Below, in pieces: positions 23,448 to 33,260 of a DNA stretch of 64,000 nucleotides. The translations under genes were made by a program, and so were the position numbers. Location of the stretch: positions 61,501,416-61,565,415 of the forward strand of contig OX421966.1 of the NCBI GenBank assembly GCA_949128115.1. Direction: 5' to 3'. The DNA is from Anaspis maculata. Its lineage: Eukaryota; Arthropoda; Insecta; Coleoptera; Scraptiidae. The notes beneath the pieces are model-generated. The model saw nothing but the letters and a program-made list of their open reading frames with translations, searched no databases and was not told the origin of the DNA. Position 1 is the first letter of the stretch; each line of letters opens with the position of its first letter.

Positions 23448-24438
23448 GAGAAAACTCTCATTTCTACCAGTAACCTTTTCAAAAATCATATCATCTACTG
23501 GTACAGATACGTAGACGACATCATTTGTTTATTCCAAGGTAACCAGTCAGATCTAACAGATTTCCTCTCATTTCTCAATTCATTACATAATAATATCACT
23601 TTTACCTTTGAAACAAGCAACAACAACAACATTTCTTTTTTGGACCTAAACATCTCTATAATTAGTTCAAAACACGTTTTTAAAATTCACAGAAAACCGA
23701 CATATACAGACACCATAATTCCTTTCGATTCATGCCACCATCAAACTCATAAGTTTTCAGCACTCAGTACTTATATTCATCGGCTTTTCAACACTCCCCT
23801 TACACCTGAGGATTTTTCAGCTAACTCAATACCATAGGACAAATTGCATCCAACAATTGCATTGCCCAAGCAGTCTTCGAATCTTTTTACAGAAAAAAGC
23901 TCTTAAAACATCAAATAAAAAACAATTTCAGCTTGACTCAAGAAAAAACTCCAACAATTTATTTTTCTTTATCTTATTTTGGCAACATCTCTACTTCAAT
24001 TTCACGTTACTTTAAACAATTTAACATCAATATTAGTTTCAAAACACCTTTCACTTTAAGCTCCCATTTAGTAAAAACCAAAGACCCCATTGACTCTCTA
24101 AATTCTAGTGGAGTCTACAAATTAACTTGTTCTTGCGGCAAAAAATATATATAGGTCGCACAATAAGATCTTTCAAAATTAGACTAAATGAGCACCGCAG
24201 GGAACTACCTGCGTTCGATATAAAATCAAACTTTACAAGACATGTAGTTGCCGAAGGTCATGATTTTGCTTTTAATTGTTTAAAACCTGTCCAAAAACTT
24301 GACAACAGACACCTAATTGAATTTTCTGAAATTTTGCAAATAAAAAAACAATACAATCTTGATCCAGATAGCCTCCTCAACGAACAAACCGATTTTGACA
24401 ACATCTACATTATACCAGCTCTACTCCCAATTTTATAA
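23448..24438 (+). pseudogene. Penelope-like RT and GIY-YIG endonuclease, frameshifted
   Basis: This copy extends further 5' than the left one and includes the RT catalytic motif YWYRYVDDIICLF (about 23490-23530), then DLTDFLSFLNSLHNN, and then the same RT end and GIY-YIG domain. It carries two one-base frameshifts compared with the left copy: one base lost near 23822 (in the stretch after EDFSA), giving a stop, and one base gained near 24145 within CSCGK/IYIG. The endonuclease catalytic landmarks RLNEHRRE are otherwise kept. Confidence 0.92.
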
Positions 24439-24534
24439 TCCTCTCCTTCATTTTCTTTTGTTGTTTTACCTGTTACGTCTATTCTTCATTGTTACATCAT
24501 TACTTAGACATAAAGTTCTATGCTATGTCAAATT

Positions 24535-24583
24535 AGTTTTGAAAATGGCTTTATACATTTAACTAGCCGAAACTCGAGTAAAC
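24535..24583 (+). ncRNA. Degenerate hammerhead-ribozyme-like motif
   Basis: It lies downstream of the GIY-YIG ORF, where Penelope-like elements are known to carry minimal hammerhead ribozymes. Layout: AGTTT, TTGAAAA, TGGC, loop, GCC, GAAA, C, TCGA, GTA, AAAC. The spacing and the one-base-pair stem III with tetraloop match that class, but two core positions differ from consensus. Confidence 0.5.
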
Positions 24584-24673
24584 AATATAAAAAACAAGTG
24601 GAGAAGACTTATTTACTACAACTTTATTTTCTCTTAAAGTCTTACCACACTTGTTTTTATATATTATTTATTT

Positions 24674-24714
24674 GGTCGACGCGCGTTTCGGCATTAAGTC
24701 ATTGTCAAGACGTC
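24674..24714 (-). ncRNA. Hammerhead-like motif in left palindrome arm
   Basis: Minus-strand mirror of 24921-24961: TTGACAA, TGAC, TTAA, TGCC, GAAA, C, GCGC, GTC. GTC just before the core could pair with GAC after the cleavage site. One stem II position differs from the right arm (TGAC against TGGC), which weakens that stem. Confidence 0.4.
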
Positions 24715-24920
24715 GTCTACAAGGTAGAATAAGGGTATGTATTAGAACAGTATATAAATTTCAGGCAGTAGGTCTTACATGGGAATTCAAAATGGTCGAA
24801 GCAATTTTATTCGTCAAATTGACAACTTTTTTGCTGCGACCATTTTGAATTTCTATGTAAGACCTACTGCCTGAAATTTATATACTGTTATGATACATAC
24901 CCTTATTCAACCTTGTAGAC

Positions 24921-24961
24921 GACGTATTGACAATGGCTTAATGCCGAAACGCGCGTCGACC
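24921..24961 (+). ncRNA. Hammerhead-like motif in right palindrome arm
   Basis: It reads TTGACAA, TGGC, TTAA, TGCC, GAAA, C, GCGC, GTC, GACC. Stem II is GGC/GCC; stem III is one C-G pair with loop GCGC; cleavage would follow GTC. The CUGANGA core is UUGACAA, the same two departures as in the copies at 24535 and 22459. The mirror copy is at 24674-24714 on the minus strand. Confidence 0.5.
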
Positions 24962-25094
24962 AAATAAATAATATATAAAAACAAGTGTGGCAAGACTTCA
25001 AGAAAAAACCCTCACCCTCTATATTAAACTTTGTGTTGGTCTGAACAGACAATAAAAGTTCTCAGCCATTTGAGCCTCAATTACCCCCCAGCTA

Positions 25095-25280
25095 TGAGAA
25101 ACAGCCTTTCTAGTCACAGCATAGTCTAGCTAGCCCCGTAGCAAGCTACGCTATACGCGACATGATAAAAGCACTGGCCTTTTGCCGCTCTTTTATAGGC
25201 AAAGAAAGAGCCCTGGATATCAACAGGCACCGATGACACGACTGAATGATTATTATTTTCTTTCAGAGCGAATTGTAATG
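25095..25280. repeat. Direct repeat flanking element A, left copy
   Basis: About 180 bp matching 28381-28560 in the same orientation. The best-conserved part is ATAGTCTAGCTAGCC followed by CTA..CGCGACATG. The two copies bracket element A at a distance of 3.3 kb. No protein is recognisable. It may be a dispersed repeat or terminal repeats of an older element into which element A inserted. Confidence 0.75.
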
Positions 25281-25376
25281 CGATAAATCCGCGACGTTGC
25301 TTAATACGGCAAAAATATTCAGATATTGCACTGTCGACGAACTCATCGGATATGGCAATATGGGAAATGAAGATTT

Positions 25377-27814
25377 TAGTAGCCGAGGTACACATATAAA
25401 AACGGCATTTGATGTTACAAACAAGCCACTTTGCACAGTTGTTACTTAGACCCTAACAAACATTTTTTTCCGCAGCACATGGAAATCTGTCCCTTAGGAG
25501 AGCGGGGGGGGGAGCCCCCCTTGAAAAAAGTAACTTTTTTAAATATTGACCGTATTTCACAATTCTGGTGTCGATTCCACACAATTTAATATCGCTAAGG
25601 AAGATAGAGATGAAGTACGTCACAAGATACAGTTATTTTTTCATTTTCGGGCGCCATTTTTAAAATATGGCCGCCTATTTAGCAAAATTTCATCTGATTT
25701 GAAAATAAGCTTGTCGCGTGTCTAAGCCGACTAATTTTGGGGCGCTCTTTACGTTTTCTTCATCTAAAATAACATTCGAGATATCTGAAGAGAGTTATTG
25801 AATGAAGGAAGCATAGAAGGCAATTTTTTTCAATATTTATACTAATGAAGAAATATTCAGTTACATATTATTCGCAATAATTTGTTGCACACTGTTCCCT
25901 GGATCGGCTGAACCAATAGTAGGATCAAGTCCTGAACTGAAAAGTAATTATTGGGGCTTCTAGTACCTATACTTTTCTCCAAATTTATAAAAAAAAAAAC
26001 TGAAGGCATAGTTTTTGTTGGTGCAGCCTCCTTTACAGCTCTTGCAACTAAGAGTGCAGGGTAGCCGATTTCTTTTGCCTTTACATTGCATAGTTTGGCA
26101 ACCAGTCTTGCAGCCACATCGGTCCAAGGCATGACAAGCACTCCACACTTCCTATAACTGAGACCATACTGGTTCCCACTTATCATTTTGGAGTGCCCAG
26201 CCCAATCCTTCTGGAGTTGTGTCACACTGGCTAGTGGACGTGGCTTGTCCCCACAACTGACCAGCCTGGTAAGCGGCTCGTCGAGGATGCTGTACTAGGG
26301 CACCAGATGTCGGAGGACCACAGGGCCAAAGGTCGATTCTCTGTGGCAAATAGGTTTTTGCGAACCTGATCTGCAGTGATACACTCAGGATCACACACTC
26401 CATACATGCGGACTGTGTTCTCTTCCGAGGTCTTCAGTGTATCCTCAGTGAGAGGATGTGCAGGAGCTAAAGGTGTGAATGCATCGGTGTAAATATCTTT
26501 CCAAGCACTCCACCTGTCTTTTTGTCTTTCTATCAACTAAAAAACGAAACGCTATCACAATCTATGTAGGCGTGGAAACCACGCTGAGCTACGGATCTGG
26601 ACTCTCAAAGAGCTTCTGCAATTGAATGGATTGCTAGGTGTCTGTAATGCTTGGAGGTACCATAGAGAATCCGTAATTGCCTGAGGCCGACGCTTTTTAT
26701 GTCTAAGTTGTAGGAGATCGCTAGGACCACGACGTCTGTATCGGAACTTGGAATGGGGACGTTTTCAGTATCGAGAATCACCATGTCCATGACATGAAGA
26801 AATATCCTGCTATCAGCTTCTTCCATCTGATCGCAAGTGACATCATTGAGGTTGGTGTTTTAAGATAATCCGAAGATCTGACGAATTCATCTACGGTTGT
26901 CACTGAGCCTATGATTTGAGGTAAACCAGAAAGAGACGTTTCTGAAAGAAATCTGAATAATTCAAATATCATTCTTGAGATTCACTGTGGGGAAAACCCA
27001 CTTACAGATCAACTGAGGGTAATTGAAGGCAGTGTTGGCTTTATACATCTGTTTCCTTACCTCAATATGTCACTACATTTGGAACAACAGCGCTGCAAGC
27101 TGCAGTCATGAATAACTGCCGCCAAAACATTTCGCATATTCAAATCCACATTCGGGTTGTGACGTTGAATTTAAAATAAGACGTAAGATTTATTGAACTC
27201 ATTTTGAATAATAATAATAATAAACTGTCTTTATTGATTTTCCAGAATAAAGTATAAGAAATGAAAATCAAAATAAAATAAACACTGAAAAATCAAACTT
27301 AGGGCGAAGTTCAGATGAGTGCACAATCACACCCGCTGCTGAGGGGTGCCCCCTGCACCCCCATTCCACGTTTACCGGATAATAATAGTTATAATAATCC
27401 ACCGAATATTATTTTAGACAAAGGAAACGTGAAGAGCATCATTGAATTAGTCGGTTTGGGCATGTGACAAGGTTATTTTCAAATCAGATAAAATTTTGCG
27501 AAATTGGCGGCCATATTTTGAAAATGCGCCTAAAAATAACCATACCTTGTAACTTACAGCATTAGCATTGTCACTATTTTTCTTAGTGATATCAAATTGT
27601 GTGGAATCGACACCAAAATTGTGAAAATCGGTCAATATTTGAAAAAGTTACTCTTTCCAAGGGGGTTCCCCCCCCCCGCTTTCCTAAGGGACCGATTTTC
27701 ATGTGCTGCGGAAAAAAATGTTTGTTAGTGTCTTAGTAACAACTGTGCAAAGTGGCTTGCTTGTAACATCAAATGCCGTTTTCTTTCCATTTATCGTGTG
27801 TGCCTCGGCTACTA
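25377..27814 (-). mobile_element. Element A: long-TIR transposon with nuclease-like gene
   Basis: A 2.44-kb element with inverted repeats of roughly 400 bp (about 25377-25790 against 27420-27814). The ends read TAGTAGCCGAGG, and both flanks carry TTT (25374-25376 and 27815-27817), consistent with a 3-bp target duplication. Within the inverted repeats are the blocks CCACTTTGCACAGT and CCGCAGCAC...GTCCCTTAGG, which element B shares. A minus-strand gene lies between the repeats. The paired long repeats plus a gene point to a cut-and-paste DNA transposon, but the protein shows no DDE/D transposase that I can recognise. Confidence 0.8.
25960..26990 (-). pseudogene. Element A protein: acidic-motif domain plus Cys-rich tail
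   Basis: Read on the minus strand in several frames. Upstream is QMEEADSRIFLHVMDM (about 26824), then SSDTDVVVLAIS, then YGTSKHYRHLAIHSIAEAL (to 26605), then GFHAYIDCDSVSFF (about 26590-26545). A middle region follows (SAWKDIYTDAFTPL, LTEDTLKT, ADQVRKNLFATE), then PRRAAYQAGQLWGQA, DKWEPVWSQL, and a Cys-rich tail CGCKTGCQTMQC...CTLSCKSCKGGC. I know this layout from many unnamed insect and cnidarian proteins; no function is established to my knowledge. The EAD, DTD and CD(T/S)xS acidic residues resemble the spacing in PIN/XPG-type nucleases (inference). At least three frameshifts or stops, so the copy is dead. Confidence 0.7.
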
Positions 27815-28380
27815 TTTCCAGTCACCTCTACACCGTGAGTTTTAACAGAAGGAACATAAATTATCAGTAAGTACAATTTTGATACAATTAGATAATAAAT
27901 TAGAACAAAAAAACAAGGCGTAGATAACCGGTAAAACGCAAACCTCTTACATTATATATTTACATTGAATATTCAGGAATATGATATTGTAATAATTGAT
28001 AAGAGCGTACGTAGAAGGAAGTATGAAGGTTGAATGATGGAACTTGTGATGACTTGGTGCAAGTTATTCAGTGATTGCCAAAATCGATTTTCCACCTTGG
28101 TTTTAAATGCCGGGACGTCATATAACCGAAAGGGGAGATGTCACAAGACAAGGTCACAAAATAAGGGATGATTCCCCATCCGCCAGTATATCCCTATCAC
28201 AAGTCATATCAAGTTGAACTGAGTGAGCGAGCGTAGACGAGGAATTGGTGAGTGAACTCGAAACTGGTCGATCGGGGACGGGACTCACCCATCGGATACT
28301 GGAGTACGAATTGGCGTGAGTGAATAAAAGAGCAAGTACCGTGGACTTGAGGACATGGTAGATGAAGAAAATAGAAGTTT
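27815..28380. other. No recognisable feature
   Basis: AT-rich sequence between element A and the right copy of the flanking direct repeat, with no coding or repeat signal. Confidence 0.4.
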
Positions 28381-28560
28381 TGAGAACAGCCCTTCTTACC
28401 ACGACATAGTCTAGCTAGCCACATAGCAAGTAAGGCTACACGCGACATGGTGGAGAGCACCAACCCTTTGCCGCCCTTAGACAGAGGACGAACCCTGAGT
28501 ATCCACATGCACCTATGAGAAATGAATACTAATAATCTTCTCTTGAAGCGCATTTTCAAG
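28381..28560. repeat. Direct repeat flanking element A, right copy
   Basis: Partner of 25095-25280, same orientation and moderately diverged. Confidence 0.75.
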
Positions 28561-28890
28561 CTTACAATCTTTCCATCAAGATACCATCATGTACTTTGGC
28601 AAAATCATGCAACCTACACACTTTTTGAGCCAAAACCCGATGAAGCCAACACTGGATTTTGGGGGTCTTTTGATATGTTATTGAGAATAATGGAGAAGTC
28701 TCTATGTCCTCCAGAATTACCCTTTCTTAAAAAAAAGATAACTTTGTATTGCTACAATCGATTTGATTTCTATTTGGACTGACTGATCAATCTTCCAGCT
28801 ATCCGTCTGGAAATCTCTGTGAAATGTGAGAGTTTGACATGAAGTTCCTATAGGATGTCGAATAAACGAATCCAAAATTTCTAAAAAAAA

Positions 28891-29155
28891 AAACGATCGG
28901 TAGCACGGTTGGCTCGGTCCCGCTTTCAAAGGCGTGGGTCCCGGGTTCAAGTCCACACTGGGCCAGGTGGACTTTTTTACGCGTCCCTTAGTACTGGGGC
29001 ATCTACTTACGTGCAGTGATGCCCCGGGAAGAAGGATGAAACGAGAAAGCCATCGAAACAAAACCCCACTGATAAATCTCCCACTGATCCAAAGATGTGA
29101 ATCTCACTGTACTTTGTTGTTATCGTCATAATTGTTATCGTTATCGTTATCAATT
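28891..29155 (+). mobile_element. tRNA-derived SINE
   Basis: A tRNA-like head carries RNA polymerase III boxes: A box TAGCACGGTTGG (28901-28912) and B box GGTTCAAGTCC (28944-28954), 31 bp apart. It is followed by a T6 run (28972-28977), a tRNA-unrelated body and a tail of GTTATC repeats ending near 29155. The flanking A-run on the 5' side is not a clear target duplication. The parent tRNA is not obvious, because the anticodon region does not fold cleanly. Confidence 0.8.
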
Positions 29156-29610
29156 TTTTCATCTGAATTCCTACGTGACAAGCATGAAGAACAGACCACA
29201 ATATCAGGAATTTTCTCAAATTGTTGCTCTGTTTCCTGCATTTACAGGGTGATCTCAAAAAATACATATTGGAAAGGATCATTTATTATGAAAACTACGT
29301 TTTTTCCTTGCAGATATAAAAAAAGTATTGATACAAGAAGCAAATTACAACTCTGAACCTCAGAACCAGACAGTATCAAGTCCATCCTTGGTTCGAAAAC
29401 TGGTTTCAAACAGCCGCAAACAGCTATCAACACCTATAGTTCCGGTGACGAAATTGAAATTATTCTCTTAAGAACGGAGTTCAATTGGTAAAATAAGCGT
29501 TGCGAAATCAATCTGTCTGGGTTAATTCTCTGACGGATTTTCACCATTTTGGTCTCTTTCGAAAGCTACAAGGATGTATTTTGGTTTGAGCCTAGGTTTG
29601 ATTTCTAGGG
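29156..29610. other. No gene; copy of a dispersed terminal motif at 29236
   Basis: Nothing coding. Near 29236-29258 is a 22-bp word centred on TTTACAGGGTGATCTCA. It recurs exactly, in reverse complement, at 34074-34096. It resembles the TACAGGGTG termini of the foldback elements. Confidence 0.5.
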
Positions 29611-31390
29611 GGCGAAACTTCCCGAACATTCCAGAACATTCTGAAATGCTGTGGAATGATCTTGAATGTTCTGGGATGTTTTTGAATGTTCCAGACAGTG
29701 ATGGGGACGTAATCTACCTGACGTAGACTAAGTCGTTGTTTACGCGTAAACTATACGTAGATTACAAGACCATTTTCAAAGTAGACTATGTCAACTATGT
29801 AGATTACACAAAATAACCTCAAAATTAACTGTAAAATGTCAATTACATACGTCAGAGTGACGTGGACAAGAAAAACAATAATGGATATTGACTTCTTAGT
29901 CAGCCAGTTATTGTCAATAGACTATTGTAGGTACACATGAAATGAACATTTTTTTCACATATAAATTAAACTTGAAATAGGTTTTAGGGGTTTGGGATTA
30001 TTATACAGAAGAAATAATCTGGTTATGAACCCAAAACCTCCCAAAACAGATACAAAAACCAGCATCATGCATTGTTCTGAACATTTAGAGGTTATAACAA
30101 TCAGAATTCTGACGTGCGGTTGACATAAAAATGGGGGAACATGAAAAGTAACTAGATAGTCTACGTTGTCTACCATTGTCGACATAGTTTACATAGTCTA
30201 CGTTGTCTACTCGTTGTCGACGTATATCAAGTAGACAATATAGATTACGCGTAAACTACCATCACTGGTTCCAGACTATTCCCGAACATTCCAGAACACA
30301 CCAGAGCGTTCTGGAATACTGTGGAATGATCTCGTACGTTCCACAATGATCTGGAACGTTTCGGGATTTTTCCGAACGTTCAAGACTATTCCTGAACATT
30401 CCAGAACATACCGGAACATTCTGAAATGTTGTGGAATTATCTTGAATACTCTCGTTGACTGTTGACTGTTCCCATATATTCCAGAACATGTCGGAACATT
30501 CTGAGATGTTGTGAAAGGCTCTCGAATGATCCACAATGATCTGGAATGTTCCGGGATGCTTTCGAATGTTCCAGACTATTCTCGAACATTCCAGAGCATA
30601 CCGGAGCAATCTGGAGTGCTGTGGCATGATTTAGAATGTTACACAGTAATCTGGAACGTTCCGAAATGTTTCCGAACGTTCCAGATTATTCCCGAACATT
30701 CTAGAACATACTGGAACATTCTGGAATGCTGTAGGATGATATCGAATGTTCCGGGATATTTTTGAATGTTCCAGACTATTCCCGAACATTCCAGAACATA
30801 CCAGAGCACTCTGGAAGGCTGTGGAATGATCTCGTATGTTACACAATAATCTGGAACGTTTCGGGATTTGTCCGAACGTTCCAGACTATTCCTGAACATT
30901 ACAGAACATACCGGAGCATTCTGGAATGTTGTGGAATACTCTCGAATACTATCTAATGTTTTGGACAAATGTTCAGACTGTTATCAAATATTCCAGAACA
31001 AATCGGAACATTATGAAATGTTGTGGGATGATATTGAATGTTCCACAATGATCCGGAATGTAACGGGATGTTTTCGAACATATCAGACTATTCTCGAACA
31101 TTCCAGAGCATACCGGAGCATTCTGGAGTGCTGTGGAATGATCTCAAATTTCACACAATAATCTGGAACGTTCCAGGTTGTTTCCGAGCGTTCCAGACCA
31201 TTCCCGAACATTCCAGAACATACCGGAACATTCTGAAATGTTCTAGAGTAATCTCGAGTACTCTCGAACGTTCTGGACTGATGTTCAGACTATTCCCGAA
31301 TATTCCAGAACATATCGGAACATTCAGAAATGTTGCGGAATGATCTCGAATACGCTCGAATGTTCTGGACTGTTCTAGAAATTTCTAGGA
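29611..31390. repeat. 110-bp minisatellite (GAACATTCCAGAA type)
   Basis: Units of 110 bp, with occasional 90-bp variants, can be counted from the landmark GACTATTC at 30274, 30384, 30574, 30684, 30774 and 30884. Each unit is built from 20-odd-bp modules such as GAACATTCCAGAACATACCG, ATTCTGGAATG and CTGTGGAATGATCTCGAA. Alternating GGAACATTC/GAATGTTCC words make it rich in short inverted repeats. A hAT element splits the array at 29696-30267. ORFs across the array translate the repeat and are not genes. Confidence 0.93.
29696..30267. mobile_element. Non-autonomous hAT element with 8-bp duplication
   Basis: The ends are CAGTGATGG...CCATCACTG, typical of hAT termini. The flanks are the identical octamer GTTCCAGA at 29688-29695 and 30268-30275, which is part of the minisatellite unit. 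Subterminal GTAATCTA/TAGATTAC and GTCTAC/GTAGAC words are repeated in both orientations. At 572 bp with no transposase, it depends on another hAT source. Removing it and one octamer restores the continuity of the minisatellite. Confidence 0.95.
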
Positions 31391-33040
31391 GGCGAAACTT
31401 CCACCCCTTGTATCTTCAAAAACACGCTTTTCAGGTGAAACCGGGAACCTTCTTAATTTTTATCTCAATATTTTTATCATCATTATACTTATATTAATAT
31501 TGACTATTGTCGATAGGTAGGTTACCTTCCGCTACATAGACAGGAACAGACAAAAAGGTATGTATGTATGTACACAACCAATTTGACACCACTCTATTTC
31601 AGTAGATTTCATACTTACCGGCTTCGTTCACACCTGCACCAACAGATGGCGCTCGTGCATATACTCCTGTTCATGAAATGACCCCCCTTATGGATCGAAA
31701 ACATAGACGTATCCACGTCAATATGCGCTTCTATTTGGGTGCCTTCACCCCTAATTTTTGGCTATGGTGGTTGCTCGGTCAGTCCGATGGTCTGAGACTT
31801 CTCCTCACATCAATTATTTTTCAAGTTCAGCTTGATTTGAGTCTTTTGTTAACGGAACTTCTGTGGCAATTCAGATTTGCGTCATTTCAATGCAGTCACT
31901 GTATTTTGAATGTTTGCCCTGAATCGATCATCTTAATCGTTTCTTATTACCTGAAGTTCTGACTGCAACATAAGCTACAGATTTTGGAAATAGATATACT
32001 GTGGTATTCCCCCTTTGTTTTGTTTATACGTTGGTACCTGAAGTAGGTACGGTCGTTGACGTTCGTAGCGTTTGCCGCGGAGAGAGGGAGATGGCGCTGC
32101 GCTAGGCAAGCCGCCCGGCTCGCCCGAGCAACAGTTGCGGGCGGACGGAGAAGAGAAGAGAATCAGCTGTGGTGAAGAACACGTGATTTTAAGTGGTCCG
32201 GTGTGTGTCGTTTTCACGTATTTAGGGTCAGTTTTGCTTTGATTATTGTATCGTAAATATTGGCTTCCACTCACTCACCAAATCATGCATTTCGATACTT
32301 ATTTTGTCCGCGAAATTATTGTAAATAACACGACATCCTTTGTTCTCTTTGTTTTCAACGGGCTTGCATAACCCGCAGTTTTTCCGCTTTGAAATCAAGG
32401 TGCTTCGCACAGCTTTGAATTTTGTGTAATTTATCTACTCCCAAATGATCTCAATGTTGACGGCAACAGTCGTAAGTCTAGTGGGTGTGTTTTTCTGCAC
32501 TCATGACGTGACCTCAAGGCCGAGCTATCGCGCGTACTTCGAGGTTTCATTAATTGTTTCTTTCCACAAGTTACGTCACAAACAGTAAAATGACAAAAAG
32601 AAACTCTGCTACGCCCAAAAATCAGCCGCTAAGTAGAGAACAGTACTTTTGATGATTCATTATCGTTTCATTGTTCATTGTCGGGTTATACATGAAAGTA
32701 AAGGAAGGAAAGAGAGACTTGCCGCTTCTCCGTGTCCTGGGGGGGGGGTCCTCCACTTGTATGAATCTGCCTTGTTGAATCTACTAACCTTTCCTTATTT
32801 GGGGGGGAAATTATGTATAACGACGAAGAGAGGGCCACAGGTTGGCTCGAGTCGATTTTCTTGTATTTACTGTTATTTCTTGTATGTGATTACTGTTTAC
32901 TAACCATTGTTCTGTTTTGTATGTGAGTATGTATCTGTGGGGTTTTTGATGGGTAACTGCTGGGGAATTTCGGGCGAATGCGTTATAGATACTTCTTCCT
33001 TCCAATTGCTTACAAAGGGTATGACCAACTCCAACTTCTC
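31391..33040. other. No recognisable gene
   Basis: Mixed sequence including a GC-rich patch at about 32080-32150 and G-runs near 32738 and 32801. ORFs of 60-100 codons show no motif. I see no RNA gene or mobile element. Confidence 0.4.
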
Positions 33041-33049
33041 TACTTATTT

Positions 33050-33260
33050 ACCTCTCACCTGTTTCTTGTTGATTTATCCACCTATTTATCTCGCATTGGT
33101 TTCTTGTTGATTTATCTACCTATTTATCTCTTATTTGTTTCTTGTTTATTTATCTACACTATTACTCATCATTGCTGTCTTGTTTATTCATTATTTATTT
33201 CTTGCTGATTTATGTACTTGTTCACCGATCGTTTTTTTTTATTGTTTATTTATCTATCAA
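33050..33260. repeat. 38-bp tandem repeat
   Basis: The unit GTTTCTTGTTGATTTATC plus about 20 further bases recurs at 33061, 33099 and 33137, with increasingly diverged copies to about 33260. The apparent hydrophobic ORFs here (LIYLPIYL...) are translations of the repeat. Confidence 0.85.

Larger units (their letters stand above)
24632..25000. repeat. Long palindrome beside the Penelope-like dimer
   Basis: The arms 24635-24815 and 24828-25000 are near-identical reverse complements. Each contains a 'CGAAACGCGCGTCGACC' segment (24674-24714 on minus, 24921-24961 on plus) and the end AACAAGTGTGG...AAGACTT. The Penelope-like copies themselves end AACAAGTGGAGAAGACTT, so the arms look like a related terminal repeat from a different subfamily. 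Confidence 0.8.
22347..25022. mobile_element. Inverted dimer of a Penelope-like retroelement
   Basis: Two copies of a Penelope-like element face away from each other around 23447. The left copy is on the minus strand and the right copy on the plus strand. The mirrored sequence continues past both coding regions to about 22417 and 24630. The right side then has an extra palindrome (24632-25000). The outermost motifs AGGGTGAGGGTTTTCT (22347) and its complement (near 25005) bracket everything. Inverted and tandem partial dimers are a known habit of Penelope-like elements, which insert by an unusual target-primed route. Confidence 0.85.

Noticed and set aside
30262..31343. Overlapping ORFs of 70-121 codons on both strands reading repeats such as VPDYSRTFQNIPEHSG
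   Set aside because: They translate the 110-bp minisatellite, whose unit length and composition leave several frames open. There is no start context or family match.
30262..31390. Regular spacing reminiscent of a CRISPR array
   Set aside because: Units are contiguous and diverged, with no unique spacers, and the surrounding elements are eukaryotic.
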